Shown here one piece after another: positions 1 to 11,100 of a stretch of DNA of 53,913 nucleotides. Numbering within the stretch: the first letter of the stretch is position 1; every line of letters begins with the position of its first letter. The stretch covers positions 1 to 53,913 of IMG/VR virus record IMGVR_UViG_3300031857_000248. One strand, given 5' to 3'. Both the position numbers and the translations under genes were made by a program. The notes beneath the pieces were generated by a model. That model was not told the DNA's origin, made no database searches, and was given only the letters and a program-made list of their open reading frames with translations. The DNA comes from a virus.

Positions 1-60
1 AACTTCCATAAAATTGCCAAGCAAAACTTCTACATAAGCATTTTGTAATCTCACATCCAT
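1..60 (-). CDS. Partial structural-region gene, N-terminal 20 codons only
   Basis: A reading frame starts at the ATG complementary to 58-60 and runs off the left edge of the window, giving MDVRLQNAYVEVLLGNFMEV. An AAAGGA ribosome binding site lies about 8 bases upstream (complement of roughly 69-74), just after the stop of the upstream 549-residue fibre-type gene. It is the next gene in the minus-strand tail-fibre operon and so is probably a virion or fibre protein, but 20 residues are too few to assign a family. The short spacing from the preceding stop suggests co-transcription. Confidence 0.6.
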   Translation of the reverse strand, partial: MDVRLQNAYVEVLLGNFMEV

Positions 61-82
61 AATAAAATCCTTTCATTATAAT

Positions 83-1732
83 TTAGAATGTTCCACCATT
101 TAGGTGTGCAAAAGTTGGTGCTCCAGATGAGTTAATTTGTAATAAGTGACCTTCGGTCGGTGAAGTCAAAGCAGACAATGCACCAGTTGTTGATGATGTA
201 TCAGAAACAATAACACCCTTAATTGAGAATGAAGATGCTCCTGAACCACCTCTTGCAATACCTAATGTACCAGAAACAACTGCGCTTGTATCAATATTGA
301 TTGCAGTATTGCTTACACCAGAAACACGGCCTAATGCATCAGTTGTAACAACAGGAACATAAGATGCTGAACCATAAGTTCCTGCTGTGCCCGTATTTGC
401 TAATGTCTTGATTGCAGTACCATCATAGAATACTGCCGCACCAGTTGTGTAAGAATCGTTGTTTGTACCGCCTCTTGCAATTGATACTTTGCCAGATACA
501 ATATTAGATGCATCAATTTGAATTGCACTATTTGTAATAGCTGACACACGACCATATGCATCCGTGGTAACAATTAATGTATTAGATGCTGAACCATATG
601 CTCCTGCAGTGCCTGTATTAGCAAGTACTTTTAATGAGTTTGTTCCATCACCAACTAGAATACTACCAGTCGCAAATGTGCCTGCGCCAGTACCACCGTC
701 AACAACACCAATAGTATTAGCAAGAGCGGAAATCATACCGCCAGTTAAGTTGGCTCTCAAGGTAGCAGTATTAGCAGCCGTTACTGAACCTGTAGCAAGA
801 ACGTTTGATGTTGGATCAGTATTTAAATTTTTGAACAAGAAGAAGTCATTACCAGTTCCTGCTCTACGAACAAGACCGTGATGAGTTACTTCTGTGCCTG
901 TATTTGCTTTGCCATAGAAACCAATATCTAGAACATCGCTTACTGTGTTATTTGCGCCTAGTCTAATTAAAGAGTCTGCTGTTGATATTGTTGTAGTATC
1001 CACTGTTGTGGTATTACCAGCAACAAACAAACTTCCTGTTAATGACAAGTCGCCGGAGATAAATTGATTTCCAGAATTTCTAAGAACAGTATTATCAACA
1101 TTAACAAGTACTGTATTGTTTGCATCAACAGCATTGGTACTGATACCGCCGTTTAGACTGCCCTTGATTGTTAGTGTATCGGAGATTAGAGATAATGTTC
1201 CTGGAGCCGCACCAACATCGCCCGAGAAGTTTAGTGTAGAAGAAATCGGAACGTTAGCCGCGTATGTTACACGACCTTTTGTGTCTACAGAAATTACTGC
1301 GGCATTTGTTGCACCACCATAATTTCCAGCAGCCACACCAGAGTTGGAAAGAACTAATGGAATATTAGCGTTTACTGTGCCATTAACTGAAACGATACCT
1401 GTTGCATCACCAGAAACACCAATATCTCTAGCGGTAAACCACTTATCTGCGCTTGTAGCATTGCCATAAATGCTACCTACAACATTAGCTGTAATGTAAT
1501 TGAATGATGCATTACCTGTGGTATCTCGCTTAACAAGAACGTTTGCTGTCGCGGCTGAGGCTGCGGCATCAATTTTATCGGTATATGCTTTACCACCAAT
1601 GGCTACAACGCCGGTTCCATCATCAATCCAAAGAGTGCTTGATACGTTGGAATATGCTGGTTCCGCTACATTGAGTGTAGGCGGTTTGTTGGTTATGCTG
1701 GAATATTTTAGTTGAATTACTGTATTTGCCAT
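83..1732 (-). CDS. Repeat-containing tail fibre-type structural protein (549 aa)
   Basis: The product is rich in Asn, Thr, Gly, Ala and Val, as expected of a beta-structured phage fibre. At least two tandem copies of a roughly 65-residue unit are visible in the C-terminal half, with the pattern LANTGTAG-YGSAS, VTTDA-GRVS, NTAI, VVSG and IARGG; a diverged third copy (VAAGNYGGAT, VDTKGRVT) lies near residues 110-140. Such GRVT/IARGG units are typical of phage tail fibre and distal tail proteins. The start has an AAGGA ribosome binding site and a late-type box (CATAAATA, 1768-1775) upstream. The C-terminus ends in NGGTF, resembling the NGGFF end of the neighbouring 84-residue protein. No receptor-binding specificity can be inferred. 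Confidence 0.75.
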   Translation of the reverse strand: MANTVIQLKYSSITNKPPTLNVAEPAYSNVSSTLWIDDGTGVVAIGGKAYTDKIDAAASAATANVLVKRDTTGNASFNYITANVVGSIYGNATSADKWFTARDIGVSGDATGIVSVNGTVNANIPLVLSNSGVAAGNYGGATNAAVISVDTKGRVTYAANVPISSTLNFSGDVGAAPGTLSLISDTLTIKGSLNGGISTNAVDANNTVLVNVDNTVLRNSGNQFISGDLSLTGSLFVAGNTTTVDTTTISTADSLIRLGANNTVSDVLDIGFYGKANTGTEVTHHGLVRRAGTGNDFFLFKNLNTDPTSNVLATGSVTAANTATLRANLTGGMISALANTIGVVDGGTGAGTFATGSILVGDGTNSLKVLANTGTAGAYGSASNTLIVTTDAYGRVSAITNSAIQIDASNIVSGKVSIARGGTNNDSYTTGAAVFYDGTAIKTLANTGTAGTYGSASYVPVVTTDALGRVSGVSNTAINIDTSAVVSGTLGIARGGSGASSFSIKGVIVSDTSSTTGALSALTSPTEGHLLQINSSGAPTFAHLNGGTF

Positions 1733-1767
1733 TATCGTTCCTTAATTGTGGAATCTTCTTATTATTC

Positions 1768-1775
1768 TATTTATG
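1768..1775 (-). promoter_or_regulatory. Late-type promoter box CATAAATA
   Basis: On the minus strand the box reads CATAAATA, one base from the T4 late consensus TATAAATA, followed by GAATAATAAG. It lies about 35 bases upstream of the 549-residue fibre gene, leaving room for a normal leader that carries an AAGGA ribosome binding site. Confidence 0.5.
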
Positions 1776-1786
1776 AATTTGGTAAG

Positions 1787-2041
1787 TCAAAAAAACCCAC
1801 CATTTATTCTAGGAACTTGCACACTTACATTTCCAAGTTGCTGATTTTCAAATTTTCCTGTGCTGGAGACATATGTAATAATGTCGCCTTCCTCCGCTTG
1901 GTCAATAGCAGTATCAAACAATTCAACTAAACCAACATTAGGTTTAGGTGTAAACTTTGGATCTGCAATTGTTGTTCTTTGATTTGGACGAACAGCAACT
2001 TTACCAATCACTCCTGGAGTATTGATTCTAGCTGTAACCAT
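1787..2041 (-). CDS. Small fibre-associated protein, unknown function (84 aa)
   Basis: I do not recognise the family. The frame has a GAGG ribosome binding site just upstream of its ATG and sits between two fibre-type genes in the same direction, 2 bases after the preceding gene. Residues 55-75 (EEGDIITYVSSTGKF-ENQ) look beta-rich, and the C-terminus (RINGGFF) matches the style of the C-terminus of the next gene (LNGGTF), suggesting a shared attachment or trimer-tip motif. A role as a small adaptor or fibre component is inferred only from position and this ending. Confidence 0.6.
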   Translation of the reverse strand: MVTARINTPGVIGKVAVRPNQRTTIADPKFTPKPNVGLVELFDTAIDQAEEGDIITYVSSTGKFENQQLGNVSVQVPRINGGFF

Positions 2042-2043
2042 AA

Positions 2044-2376
2044 TTACCTCGTAACTGAAGGTAGAACCGTCACAATTCCTTCAACAACTCTTGTTACTAC
2101 AGATGTTGGAGATGTAATAATTACATCATAAACATATCGGCCTGGTGTTAATGCCGCAGTATTAGCCGCCGACACATTAAGAGTTACTTCACCATTTGCT
2201 GTGCCAGTTACTGTGGATGTAATTGTTGTTGCACTTGTTGAATAGTATGATTTACGCATCATGGAGTTTGCAGTATAACCATAAAGATTAATTGCGGCTC
2301 CAGCTGTATCTTCAACATTAATTGTAGTGTTGAATGTTGCGCCTTGTTCTATAACGATTTCTGAAAATGCGGCCAT
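2044..2376 (-). CDS. Small beta-rich virion-associated protein (110 aa)
   Basis: The 110-residue product has no charged core and a regular alternation of Thr/Val/Ile strands, with a motif EQGATFNTTINVEDTAGAAINLYGYTANSMMRK near the N-terminus. That pattern (a long strand, then an NL-GYTA-MR segment) is common in small phage structural proteins with an immunoglobulin-like or BppU-like fold encoded beside fibre genes. It lies 1 base downstream of the S74 fibre gene and is surely co-transcribed. The fold assignment is inference from pattern; function is not known. Confidence 0.6.
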   Translation of the reverse strand: MAAFSEIVIEQGATFNTTINVEDTAGAAINLYGYTANSMMRKSYYSTSATTITSTVTGTANGEVTLNVSAANTAALTPGRYVYDVIITSPTSVVTRVVEGIVTVLPSVTR

Positions 2377-2377
2377 C

Positions 2378-4876
2378 TTATTTCTTCTTTAATTCGTCAA
2401 CTTCATCTTTCAAATCTTTGAATGATTTAATCAATTCTTTAATAGATTCAATCAATAAAGGAACAAGTTTATCATAATGTACAGTTAAATATTGGTCATC
2501 TATTGGAGCAGAAACAACAACTTCAGGAAGAACTGCTTGAATTTCTTGAGCGGATACACCAACTTCTCTTTTTAATTCATATCCTAAATCTTGCGCTATT
2601 TCATTGGGCTCATAATAGAATCCCGAAATGGCTGCAATTTTAATAAGAGCATTTTCAATATTACCCAATCTCGTTTTTAATCTATCATCAGAGTAACCAG
2701 CAGTTATGGAGCCAGTTGCACGAATGTCTCCTGTTCCTGCCGCGGCTGGAGTGCCAACACCAAGAGAAGTCATTTGATAAGCTGTGTTGGTAATTGTTCC
2801 TGATGGTCCTGTTGCCCCTTGAGCACCTTGGGCTCCCTGAGCGCCTTGTGCCCCGGTTGGTCCTGTTGGTCCCGTTGGTCCTGTTGGTCCAGCGGGACCC
2901 TGTGCGCCTTGAGGTCCTGTTGGTCCTGGACCGCCATTTGATCCTGCTGGTCCTGTTGGTCCTTGTGCGCCTTGTGCGCCTTGTGCGCCAGTAGGTCCTT
3001 GAGGTCCTGTTGGTCCTTGTGCGCCTTGTGCGCCAGTGGGTCCTTGAGGTCCCGTTGGTCCTTGGGCTCCTTGAGCGCCTTGTGGTCCCTGTGGTCCTGT
3101 TGGTCCTGTTGGTCCTTGAGCGCCCAAATTGCCTGCTCTAGAATATTGAACCATAACGAGGTCGCCACTACTAAATGTTCCTGCGCCAGAAACATAAGTC
3201 AAACCAACTTTATAGTAACCAGAGGCTGCTGTTGATGATGCAATAGCAAAAACTGCAAATTTTGTAGTTGATGCACCAAACACGGAAAATCTTAGGTGAC
3301 CTTTTACAGTATTGGTTGAATCGCCATATGTGGACAATATTCCTGTAATTGTTTGTGCATATGTGTCCAAATTATCCATGTATGCAAAAGTTGCTGATGC
3401 AATCGTTGCATTATTAAATTTAATATTACCATTACCTGGATCAGAATCATCAACAGCAGTAGCAAAGTTTTGTGCGACAACAACCGCGGCACCAGAATTC
3501 AAAACATTTGCTGTAACTTGTGTATTGACATATCTAACGACACTTGTATTAGCAACATCAACATAATTTCCCATGTTGGTATTAGCAACATCAACATAAT
3601 TTTTTAAATTAGTATTTGCGTTATCAACATAGTTCTTCATTAACCATGAAGATGCAAAATCATTATTACTTACCGTTGAAGTGCTTATGGTAATTAGATT
3701 TGCAGTAAGTATTTTAGAATACGTTGTGGTAGCATCCGAGTTGAATATGTCTCGGATTTGCCAGTTATTAGCAGAGGCACTCCAACGAATATATGCATTT
3801 GCGTCTGAATTTGAAAGACCATTATGACCAGAAACACCACCAATTGTATTTCCTCTCCAGACGCCAAAATATCCAGCGCCAGTAGTTGTTACTGGCGCTG
3901 CCGTGCTTATAGTTAAAATATCCGCATCATAAACAATACTACCATTTAGTATGAAGTTTCCATCTACTGTTAAAGAACCACCAATTGTTGCATCGCCGCT
4001 GCCGGTTATTTCAAAAGATGATGCTGTTAATGTACCAACATCAGTCTTACCGGATACTAAAGACCCAGCATACACCATACCTTGAGTATTTACATTTCCT
4101 GCAATAACATTACCGCTGATGTTAGCGGAAGTAGTTGCGCTTGTTATTCTTAAACTGTCTGCCACAACTGAACCAGAAGCGACTAAGTGGGCAACATTTG
4201 CGTTTGCTGTTATTCTTGCATTATCAGCTACAACGGATGTTGAATTTAAATTGCCTGTAGTTGTGTTATTGGTTATTCTAGCGCCGTAGGATACAACGGA
4301 ATTAGCCGCTATAATGTGTTCTACGGTTACATTATTACTAAAACGACCATTGTCAGCAACAACAGAATTTGCTGTTGTTAAATTACCAACTGCTGTATTT
4401 CCAATAACAGTTAAAGTTGTGCCAACATAACCACTATTTGCTACACCTAAATATCCTGCGTTTGCTGTACCAATAACAACTACGTTTGAATTTACTGTTA
4501 CATTATTTGCTACAATAGTGTTTTTAATAACAACACTGCCGTTAGAAATTATATTATTTGCAACATAAAGTGCCGTTGCGCTACCGTAGATATAAACTGT
4601 ATTTCCAACAGAAAGATTGCCCGATTGAGCTACTTCTGATCCTAAAACAATATCTTTACCGACCGTAAGTTGAGTGCCAATTAGAGCATTATTTGAAACT
4701 TGAAGCGGAGTTCCTTGAGCGGTAATGGATAAAACTGCGGTACATGCAATATTAAGAGAACCAGCATACTTATCATAATTTCCGGTTTCTATTTTATTAA
4801 GTTCGCCGGCAGATTGATTCGTCTGAATGCGCCATTCATCAATCGTATTTGTTCGTGTAATGTTATTAATTGACAT
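2378..4876 (-). CDS. Tail fibre with collagen-like repeats and S74 chaperone domain (832 aa)
   Basis: Three regions are visible. Residues 1 to about 300 are Asn/Val-rich beta repeats (units of the type VVADN-RITNN, AN-TVNSNV). Residues about 585-690 are nearly continuous Gly-X-Y triplets ([13 protein letters not shown]), a collagen-like triple-helix stalk. From about residue 727 the sequence YSDDRLK begins a Peptidase_S74 intramolecular chaperone domain, with the conserved Ser and Lys of the autoproteolytic site, [29 protein letters not shown] and a C-terminal coiled coil. By family knowledge the S74 domain helps the fibre trimerise and is then cleaved off. The start codon overlaps the stop of the upstream gene (TAATG). 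This is a good candidate for a host-binding fibre. Confidence 0.88.
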   Translation of the reverse strand: MSINNITRTNTIDEWRIQTNQSAGELNKIETGNYDKYAGSLNIACTAVLSITAQGTPLQVSNNALIGTQLTVGKDIVLGSEVAQSGNLSVGNTVYIYGSATALYVANNIISNGSVVIKNTIVANNVTVNSNVVVIGTANAGYLGVANSGYVGTTLTVIGNTAVGNLTTANSVVADNGRFSNNVTVEHIIAANSVVSYGARITNNTTTGNLNSTSVVADNARITANANVAHLVASGSVVADSLRITSATTSANISGNVIAGNVNTQGMVYAGSLVSGKTDVGTLTASSFEITGSGDATIGGSLTVDGNFILNGSIVYDADILTISTAAPVTTTGAGYFGVWRGNTIGGVSGHNGLSNSDANAYIRWSASANNWQIRDIFNSDATTTYSKILTANLITISTSTVSNNDFASSWLMKNYVDNANTNLKNYVDVANTNMGNYVDVANTSVVRYVNTQVTANVLNSGAAVVVAQNFATAVDDSDPGNGNIKFNNATIASATFAYMDNLDTYAQTITGILSTYGDSTNTVKGHLRFSVFGASTTKFAVFAIASSTAASGYYKVGLTYVSGAGTFSSGDLVMVQYSRAGNLGAQGPTGPTGPQGPQGAQGAQGPTGPQGPTGAQGAQGPTGPQGPTGAQGAQGAQGPTGPAGSNGGPGPTGPQGAQGPAGPTGPTGPTGPTGAQGAQGAQGAQGATGPSGTITNTAYQMTSLGVGTPAAAGTGDIRATGSITAGYSDDRLKTRLGNIENALIKIAAISGFYYEPNEIAQDLGYELKREVGVSAQEIQAVLPEVVVSAPIDDQYLTVHYDKLVPLLIESIKELIKSFKDLKDEVDELKKK

Positions 4877-5109
4877 TATTCTTTACTCTGTTTCAACAAT
4901 GCGTTTAGTAGGGACTTAATTTCCTTCATATCCGAAGACAATTCTTCCACTTGATTCTTCAAGTTATTTATCTCGTTATTTTTGCCATTCATCCTATCAG
5001 CAAGTTTTTTCCTTGCTTCATTTTCAATCAATGCATTCCGCCCCGTCATCAACAGGGCGTTTGTGCCAGTATCTTTAATAAAATTGGTACCTTCAACTTT
5101 CACAAGCAT
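4876..5109 (-). CDS. Small coiled-coil protein of the fibre operon (77 aa)
   Basis: The N-terminal 35 residues ([35 protein letters not shown]) precede a C-terminal heptad-rich helix ([25 protein letters not shown]) that should form a coiled coil. Similar short proteins occur beside fibre and baseplate genes in T4-like phages of aquatic bacteria, with no assigned function. It starts 2 bases after the stop of the 2052-residue gene, and its stop codon overlaps the start of the S74 fibre gene by one base, so translation is probably coupled. A fibre-connector or chaperone role is a guess from context. Confidence 0.65.
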   Translation of the reverse strand: MLVKVEGTNFIKDTGTNALLMTGRNALIENEARKKLADRMNGKNNEINNLKNQVEELSSDMKEIKSLLNALLKQSKE

Positions 5110-5111
5110 GA

Positions 5112-8100
5112 TTACTCTGCTGGAGTTGCGATGATACGCAAATCCTTAACACTTGGTACAATTGCTGGATCACTGGATGTCAATACGACTTTGATAGCAA
5201 AAGTCTTAAACGAATCATATGTTACACCATTTATTCCGGCATATGTAATTGCATTTGTTGTGGCTGATGGGCGAAACTCATATTCGCGGAATGTTTCGTT
5301 ATCAGGCGATGATGTTACAGTAGGATTAATACACACCATTTTTTGATATGGTCTATCTTTAAATGGAGTTGCATCACTATCTGATAACACTTTATAGAAT
5401 ACCGAAACTTCCGAAGATCCAGGTTTGTTTGCGCCAAGGAATACACGTAAATCACCAGCATCATACCCATCAGCCAATTTAACCGGCTTGGTAATGTACC
5501 GTGCTTGACATGGACCACCAGAAGAATCATATTCGCTATTCAATACAATTGTTGCTGGAGTTGTTGGATGTGTATAGTAAGAAATTTCAAAGTCATCCAA
5601 ATAACCAGAACCTGGCGATGTTACATAAACTGCAATAACATTACCATTTGCGTCAACAGTCACGTTAGCATTTGCTCCTGTGCCGGATGAACTTGTGATT
5701 GTAATTACGTTTGCATTACTATATCCTCTACCAGGATTTATAATTGTAAAATCTTCAGAATTGATTTCTGCATTATCAACGTAGTTTTCCCATATATTTA
5801 CAGAAGCGGCTTCCATTGAGAATATTGGAGAAACTGCATCGCTTGTTGTAGTCATTTCCAATTTCAATGTAAAATCATTCGCATTGAACATTTTCTTTCT
5901 ACGATATCCAACTTGATACAAATCATCATTAGAGAAGTTGTATGTTTGTCCCGAAGACAATGTTCTGAATGATGATTCTTTTGTTCCTGAAATCGTAGTC
6001 GTTGTGATGCTATGCGTCAAAGATGTAACTTTTGCATCTGGTATAATTGGTTTTGTAAGCAATCTTAATTTGTCATAGTTTGTGCTAGTTGGCAATGCTT
6101 GATTTCTCAAGTAATATGTCGCAGTACTATTCGGTGTGAAAACACAACGATTTAATCTAAACATCAAGTCTTCATTAATAAACGGAGTCCATTCTGCGGT
6201 ATTCTGTGATTTATACAAAGTGCCCATGTATGGTTGTTTATCCACATACTCATTATTGGTAGTTGTTCCACCCTTTTCAGCTTCCCAAACAATATAATCT
6301 TGAGTATCAGCTAAAACAATTAACGCATATTGACCAGGTTTTAAATATACTGGGAAACTAAATTCAAAATTCGTAGATGTGCTTGAATCAGTAACACTTG
6401 GCGTTTCCGATATATTAATTTGTGATGGATATTTTGTTACCACGGATTCTGGATACCAGTAATCTGAAGATGGAAATCCATTTACAGTTGGGCGAACTTG
6501 TAGTGTCACTGGCAAATTGCCATCATCTTTTGCTTTAAAGAATAAATCAACACTACTTAAAAACAAACCTTGTGGATACACAGTTGGGTCAACAAAGAAT
6601 GTTTGAGCAAGAGGATCGGTTCCTCCTACAACAAATGTTGATAATAATTCTTGTCCAGCGGCTACTGAACCAACTAGTCTATCGGAAGTTTGTATGCCAA
6701 CAATTCTTCTATCAACATCAACATTTAATACCGTATCAACAAGAGTTGTTTTGTTTACAGTTAAACCAGTTGCATTGTATGTTTTGTCGGAGAATGAAAT
6801 TGAATCTGCATCATATGTATTATTAAAAGATTCAGTAACACGGAAGTTTCTTTCACCTGAACGGAATGTTGCTTTTGGCATATAGAATGCACCACCAGCT
6901 TGTCCAAGTTTGTTAGACATATTTGTGCCAAAACTATAAACATATGTTCCACCAACATAAGCAGTTGCTCCACTTACTGTAGCAACCTTTGTGCTGGTAT
7001 CGTATGCTGTTACGGTGAATTGTGCTCCAACTCCTTCAAATGATGAAGTTGAACGAATAATAGTAATCGTATTTCCAACTATGCTGTAAGCTGGCGCATC
7101 AGAAGCAAGAGTGATAGTTGTAGCTGTAACACCTCTTGTTACACCGGAACGATGGTCAGTCACGGAACTTACTGTATAGTATTTACCGCTATCCAAACCA
7201 TAAACATATTTACTAGAAAGTGGCTTACCAGTTTCATTAATAATAGAGACATTGGCTGAACCGGGCTCACTCACAACAACAAATCCAGCATCAAAAGAAT
7301 TTCCACCAGATAACAGACTTACTAAGTTTGCGGTCAAGTCTGCAATAGTATTTGCTGTGAGAATTGATTCACCCGAAATCAAAGTTGTATTAGCATTCAA
7401 TGTAACTTTGTTTGGCACTACAATGTATTTGTTAACATCGGTATTATCAAAGAAAGAATACATTACTGTTGAAGGTCTCATTCCATCAGAAGCAAAAAGA
7501 ATTTGCTTTGACTTCATGTATGGTTGAATAGCTAAGTCTGTAACAAAAGTTCCTACATCCACTTGTGATGTTGAAGTTGTAATTTGTTTTTGATTTAGTT
7601 CTGCGCCCTTGGTCAAATAAGTGTTATCATTAACGGCCGCATAAACACCAAAAGTTCTTCCTCCCAAACCAACCGTGGTTTGTTTTGTATAATCAGTTTC
7701 TTTGAGTGTTTTATACCACTTACTATCGGCGATTTGTGCAAAAGGACTATTTCTATCATCAGCCCATTGTTTATTGTTGTCTGCGACATACTTAAATGCA
7801 TCATTGATAAAGTTGAAAGCATTATCAATACCCTGTGTTGAGTTTAAAGTAACTCTTGCTGTAGAACCAGTATCAACATCTCCAGTAAATTCTGGGAACA
7901 ATTTTGTTTTGCCTTTGAAGTTAGCAAAAGTTGCATCAGCAATAGCTAATGATTTTGTTGCATAAGGTTGTTTTGCAAATTCAGTCGTGCTATAAGAAAG
8001 CATTAACGCTTTTTTAGTACCAGCACCGACAATTTTTGTTGCGCCAGTGCTTAATGATGTATTAGCTTCCAATGCAACAGTTCTCATTAGAGAAGCTGGA

Positions 8101-11100
8101 TATAATCTTCCCGCATCAATCAAGTTTCTATTATCATAATCCACGTCCGAGAATGTGGCTTGTGAATCTTTTGATGTAAAGTTATCAACAAGAATACCAT
8201 ATTTTGAACGCTCTAGACCATTGTTATCCAGAATTTTTGTTGAGGCTGCATCCTTTTCCAATGTTGTCAATGCAACATAGTACTCTAGTCCACGAATTCT
8301 ATCCTCAAATGCTTGAATGTCACTCATCGTATATCTGCGGTGATTCTTAAAGTCTGCGCGGATATCCTTAACACTTTCGGTATATGCTGGAATATACAAA
8401 GTATAAATCAACATATCTTTTTTATCAACTGGAGGAGGAACTGGAACAACGGCTGATTGTCCCTTTAGTACTCCAATTTCTCTAGAAGATTTAACTACAA
8501 CTTGGTCAATTCTCGGCAAGAAATAATCATAATCCATTGTGATATTTTCCAATGGCTCAGGATTCAATGCTCCAGACAACGATGTTCCACCCACAGCTTT
8601 GTATGGTCTAAAGTCAAATGCGCCTCTTAAAGAAATAAGTTTTTTATCTTCTATATTATCAAACTTGGAAATATCTGAATAAGAAATATTTGAACCTTTT
8701 GAGTACGAATCAACATCAAATAATCCTGCAAATACGGACAAGTTTTTGAAGTACCTATATTGTACAAATACTTTTCCTACAGGCGCAGAATATCCACGTT
8801 TCAATTTAATTGTTGCGTGGTCATAATGAGTTTTACGTTGACCATTATCAAACTCATAGTATGATGTAATATCATTAGATGAACTTGTCAACATAGCAGA
8901 GGTAACATTTGATCCTGTGTTTCTAGAATCATAGATGCCAATGATTTCATACACATCAGGAACTTGCAAGCTAACTACTTTTCCTGGTGTTCTTAAATCT
9001 GTTAACACAGCGCCGCTATCAAAGTTGGTTGCGCCGATACTTTTGAATACCGCACCACCTGAAAAATATGTTACTTCGCCGGATGTATTTGCTGAATATA
9101 GAACAGTTGTTCCTTCAGTTCCAGCAGTATTCATTTCATAAGGAATCAATGAATGTAAATCTGTTCCGCCTGTAATTGGTACTAATTGTTTACGCTTTGT
9201 GACACCAGTTGAACCATCTTCTGCGTTATTGATTTTTGTAGTTACAAGCAAATCAACTTTAATCGCTTCGGCAGCTTTCAAATCAACTTCAAATGATGAT
9301 GTTGAAACTGAGGTAATTGTGAAGTTATTATTTGATAAGCTAATTGCTGTATTAGGAACAATACCATATTGAACATTACTCGCACTATCTGAACGAACAA
9401 AACAAATCATGTTATTCAGAATCAATGAATCCGAAATTGTTCCTGATCCAGTTGAGAATGAAAAAGTGTCTGAGCCTGAAGCGGTTACAGTAAATTTACC
9501 ACCAGATGTTGTACCCGTATATTTCTTTCTTACTTGAAAATCCATATTGCTAATTGTATTAGCTTTAATCGCCTCATATGGAGTTTCAAAAACAAGACTT
9601 GTTCTCACGGGTTCACTAATAGAAACAAATCCTGTAGTTGAATCTTTTGAGTCTGTATCAACGTTGCCCGCAAATTGAATGTATGTTCCATCACTTATAG
9701 CTAATGATTCTGCATTTTTAATGTCAGATTGAATTGTAAACGTATTTGAGTCCGGTTTAAAAGTCAATGCTGTGGACAAAGTAATGTGTGTAGCATTTGA
9801 GGTTGTAATCAGAATTGGCGATAATGAAGAACCGGCACCATTTGTAATCTGGAAATACATATTTGCATATGCATTTGATGGCAAAGCATTGTTGAATGCT
9901 GTAGGAATTACAATAGAAGTTGAAGAAGAATCGGGTCCAGATAGTGTTCCTGTAATTGGAACAGTATTAGCACCAAATGTATTTACAGTAAATGTGTGAG
10001 TATTACCAATGTCCGAATTGTATGCATCATTATAGCGAATCATGTTTGCATAAATTGTACCAATTTTGGTAGAATTATATGTCGCAGTTGTTGATAAACT
10101 TATGTTTGTAAATGGAACCGAATGGATATCCAAAGATGGGAATGAAGTAATATCAAGTGTGCCGCGAACATTCGCTAGAACCAAACTACTTTCATAATTT
10201 GTTGGTAAATCAAAACTTGAAACATTTGAAACATCTCTTGCTCTATCAACCGAAATAATTGTTGGAGCAATCGTTTCAAACTCATAACCACTCACATACG
10301 CTTTACCTGGATCTAAAATTACACTAAATTTACCATTAGCTGTATCCCCTTCTTCAAGAGAAATAACAAATGGATCTACAGTATAGTTTCCAGATTCATC
10401 ATGGGTGCGGCGAGCTAAAGTTTTTTCAATTTCACTATAGATTGGATAGTCAATTTCTTTTGTTTTTACGCCATTAACAAGACGAACAATTTCAAAGAAT
10501 GTTGAAATATCAGCAGAATCTAATGTTCTCTTTGCTAGAGAAGTTTGAATTGCAAAACGTTCAGCTCCTGGTGCTTGATAGTTAAATGCGCCCTGTGCTG
10601 GATCCAACAATGATGTATCATCAACTTCATCAACAATGGTTTCGGTAAATTCAATACCGATTTTGTATGATGGGTTTAAATTAATTGTTGATGTGTTATA
10701 TCCTACACGATAAAAAATTTCAAGAATAAGATATTGTGGAACTACTTTTACAAATTGTCCTTTAAAATAATATATACCTTCTTGTAATTTGGCAATGTAA
10801 GAACCACCAACAGCCAATGTGGATCTTAATTGAGCATAAATTTCTTGACCGTAAACACGAATTTCGTCCGATTCGGAAAATCTTTCGCCACTTAAATATT
10901 TTAAAATAAGAATAGGATTTGCAGTTGATGTGTCAATTGCAATAACTTTTGCTCTAATTATTTTTGATGAGTTATATGAAACGACAGTCTTGTTTAGGAA
11001 TTGCGTAGCATCAACGTCCAAGTTATTGTATTGAGCAGACAAGACTACATAATTTGCTTTAGTATCTAAAGAAACTTTACCACCAACAATTGGACTACCA

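Noticed and set aside
2800-3125. Possible CRISPR-like or tandem DNA repeat
   Set aside because: The repetition is 9-base coding periodicity of Gly-X-Y triplets; there are no unique spacers.
2770-3195. Reading frames inside the collagen-like region, both strands
   Set aside because: They are frame-shifted shadows of the Gly-X-Y repeats (runs of DQQD, HKAHK or LVL).
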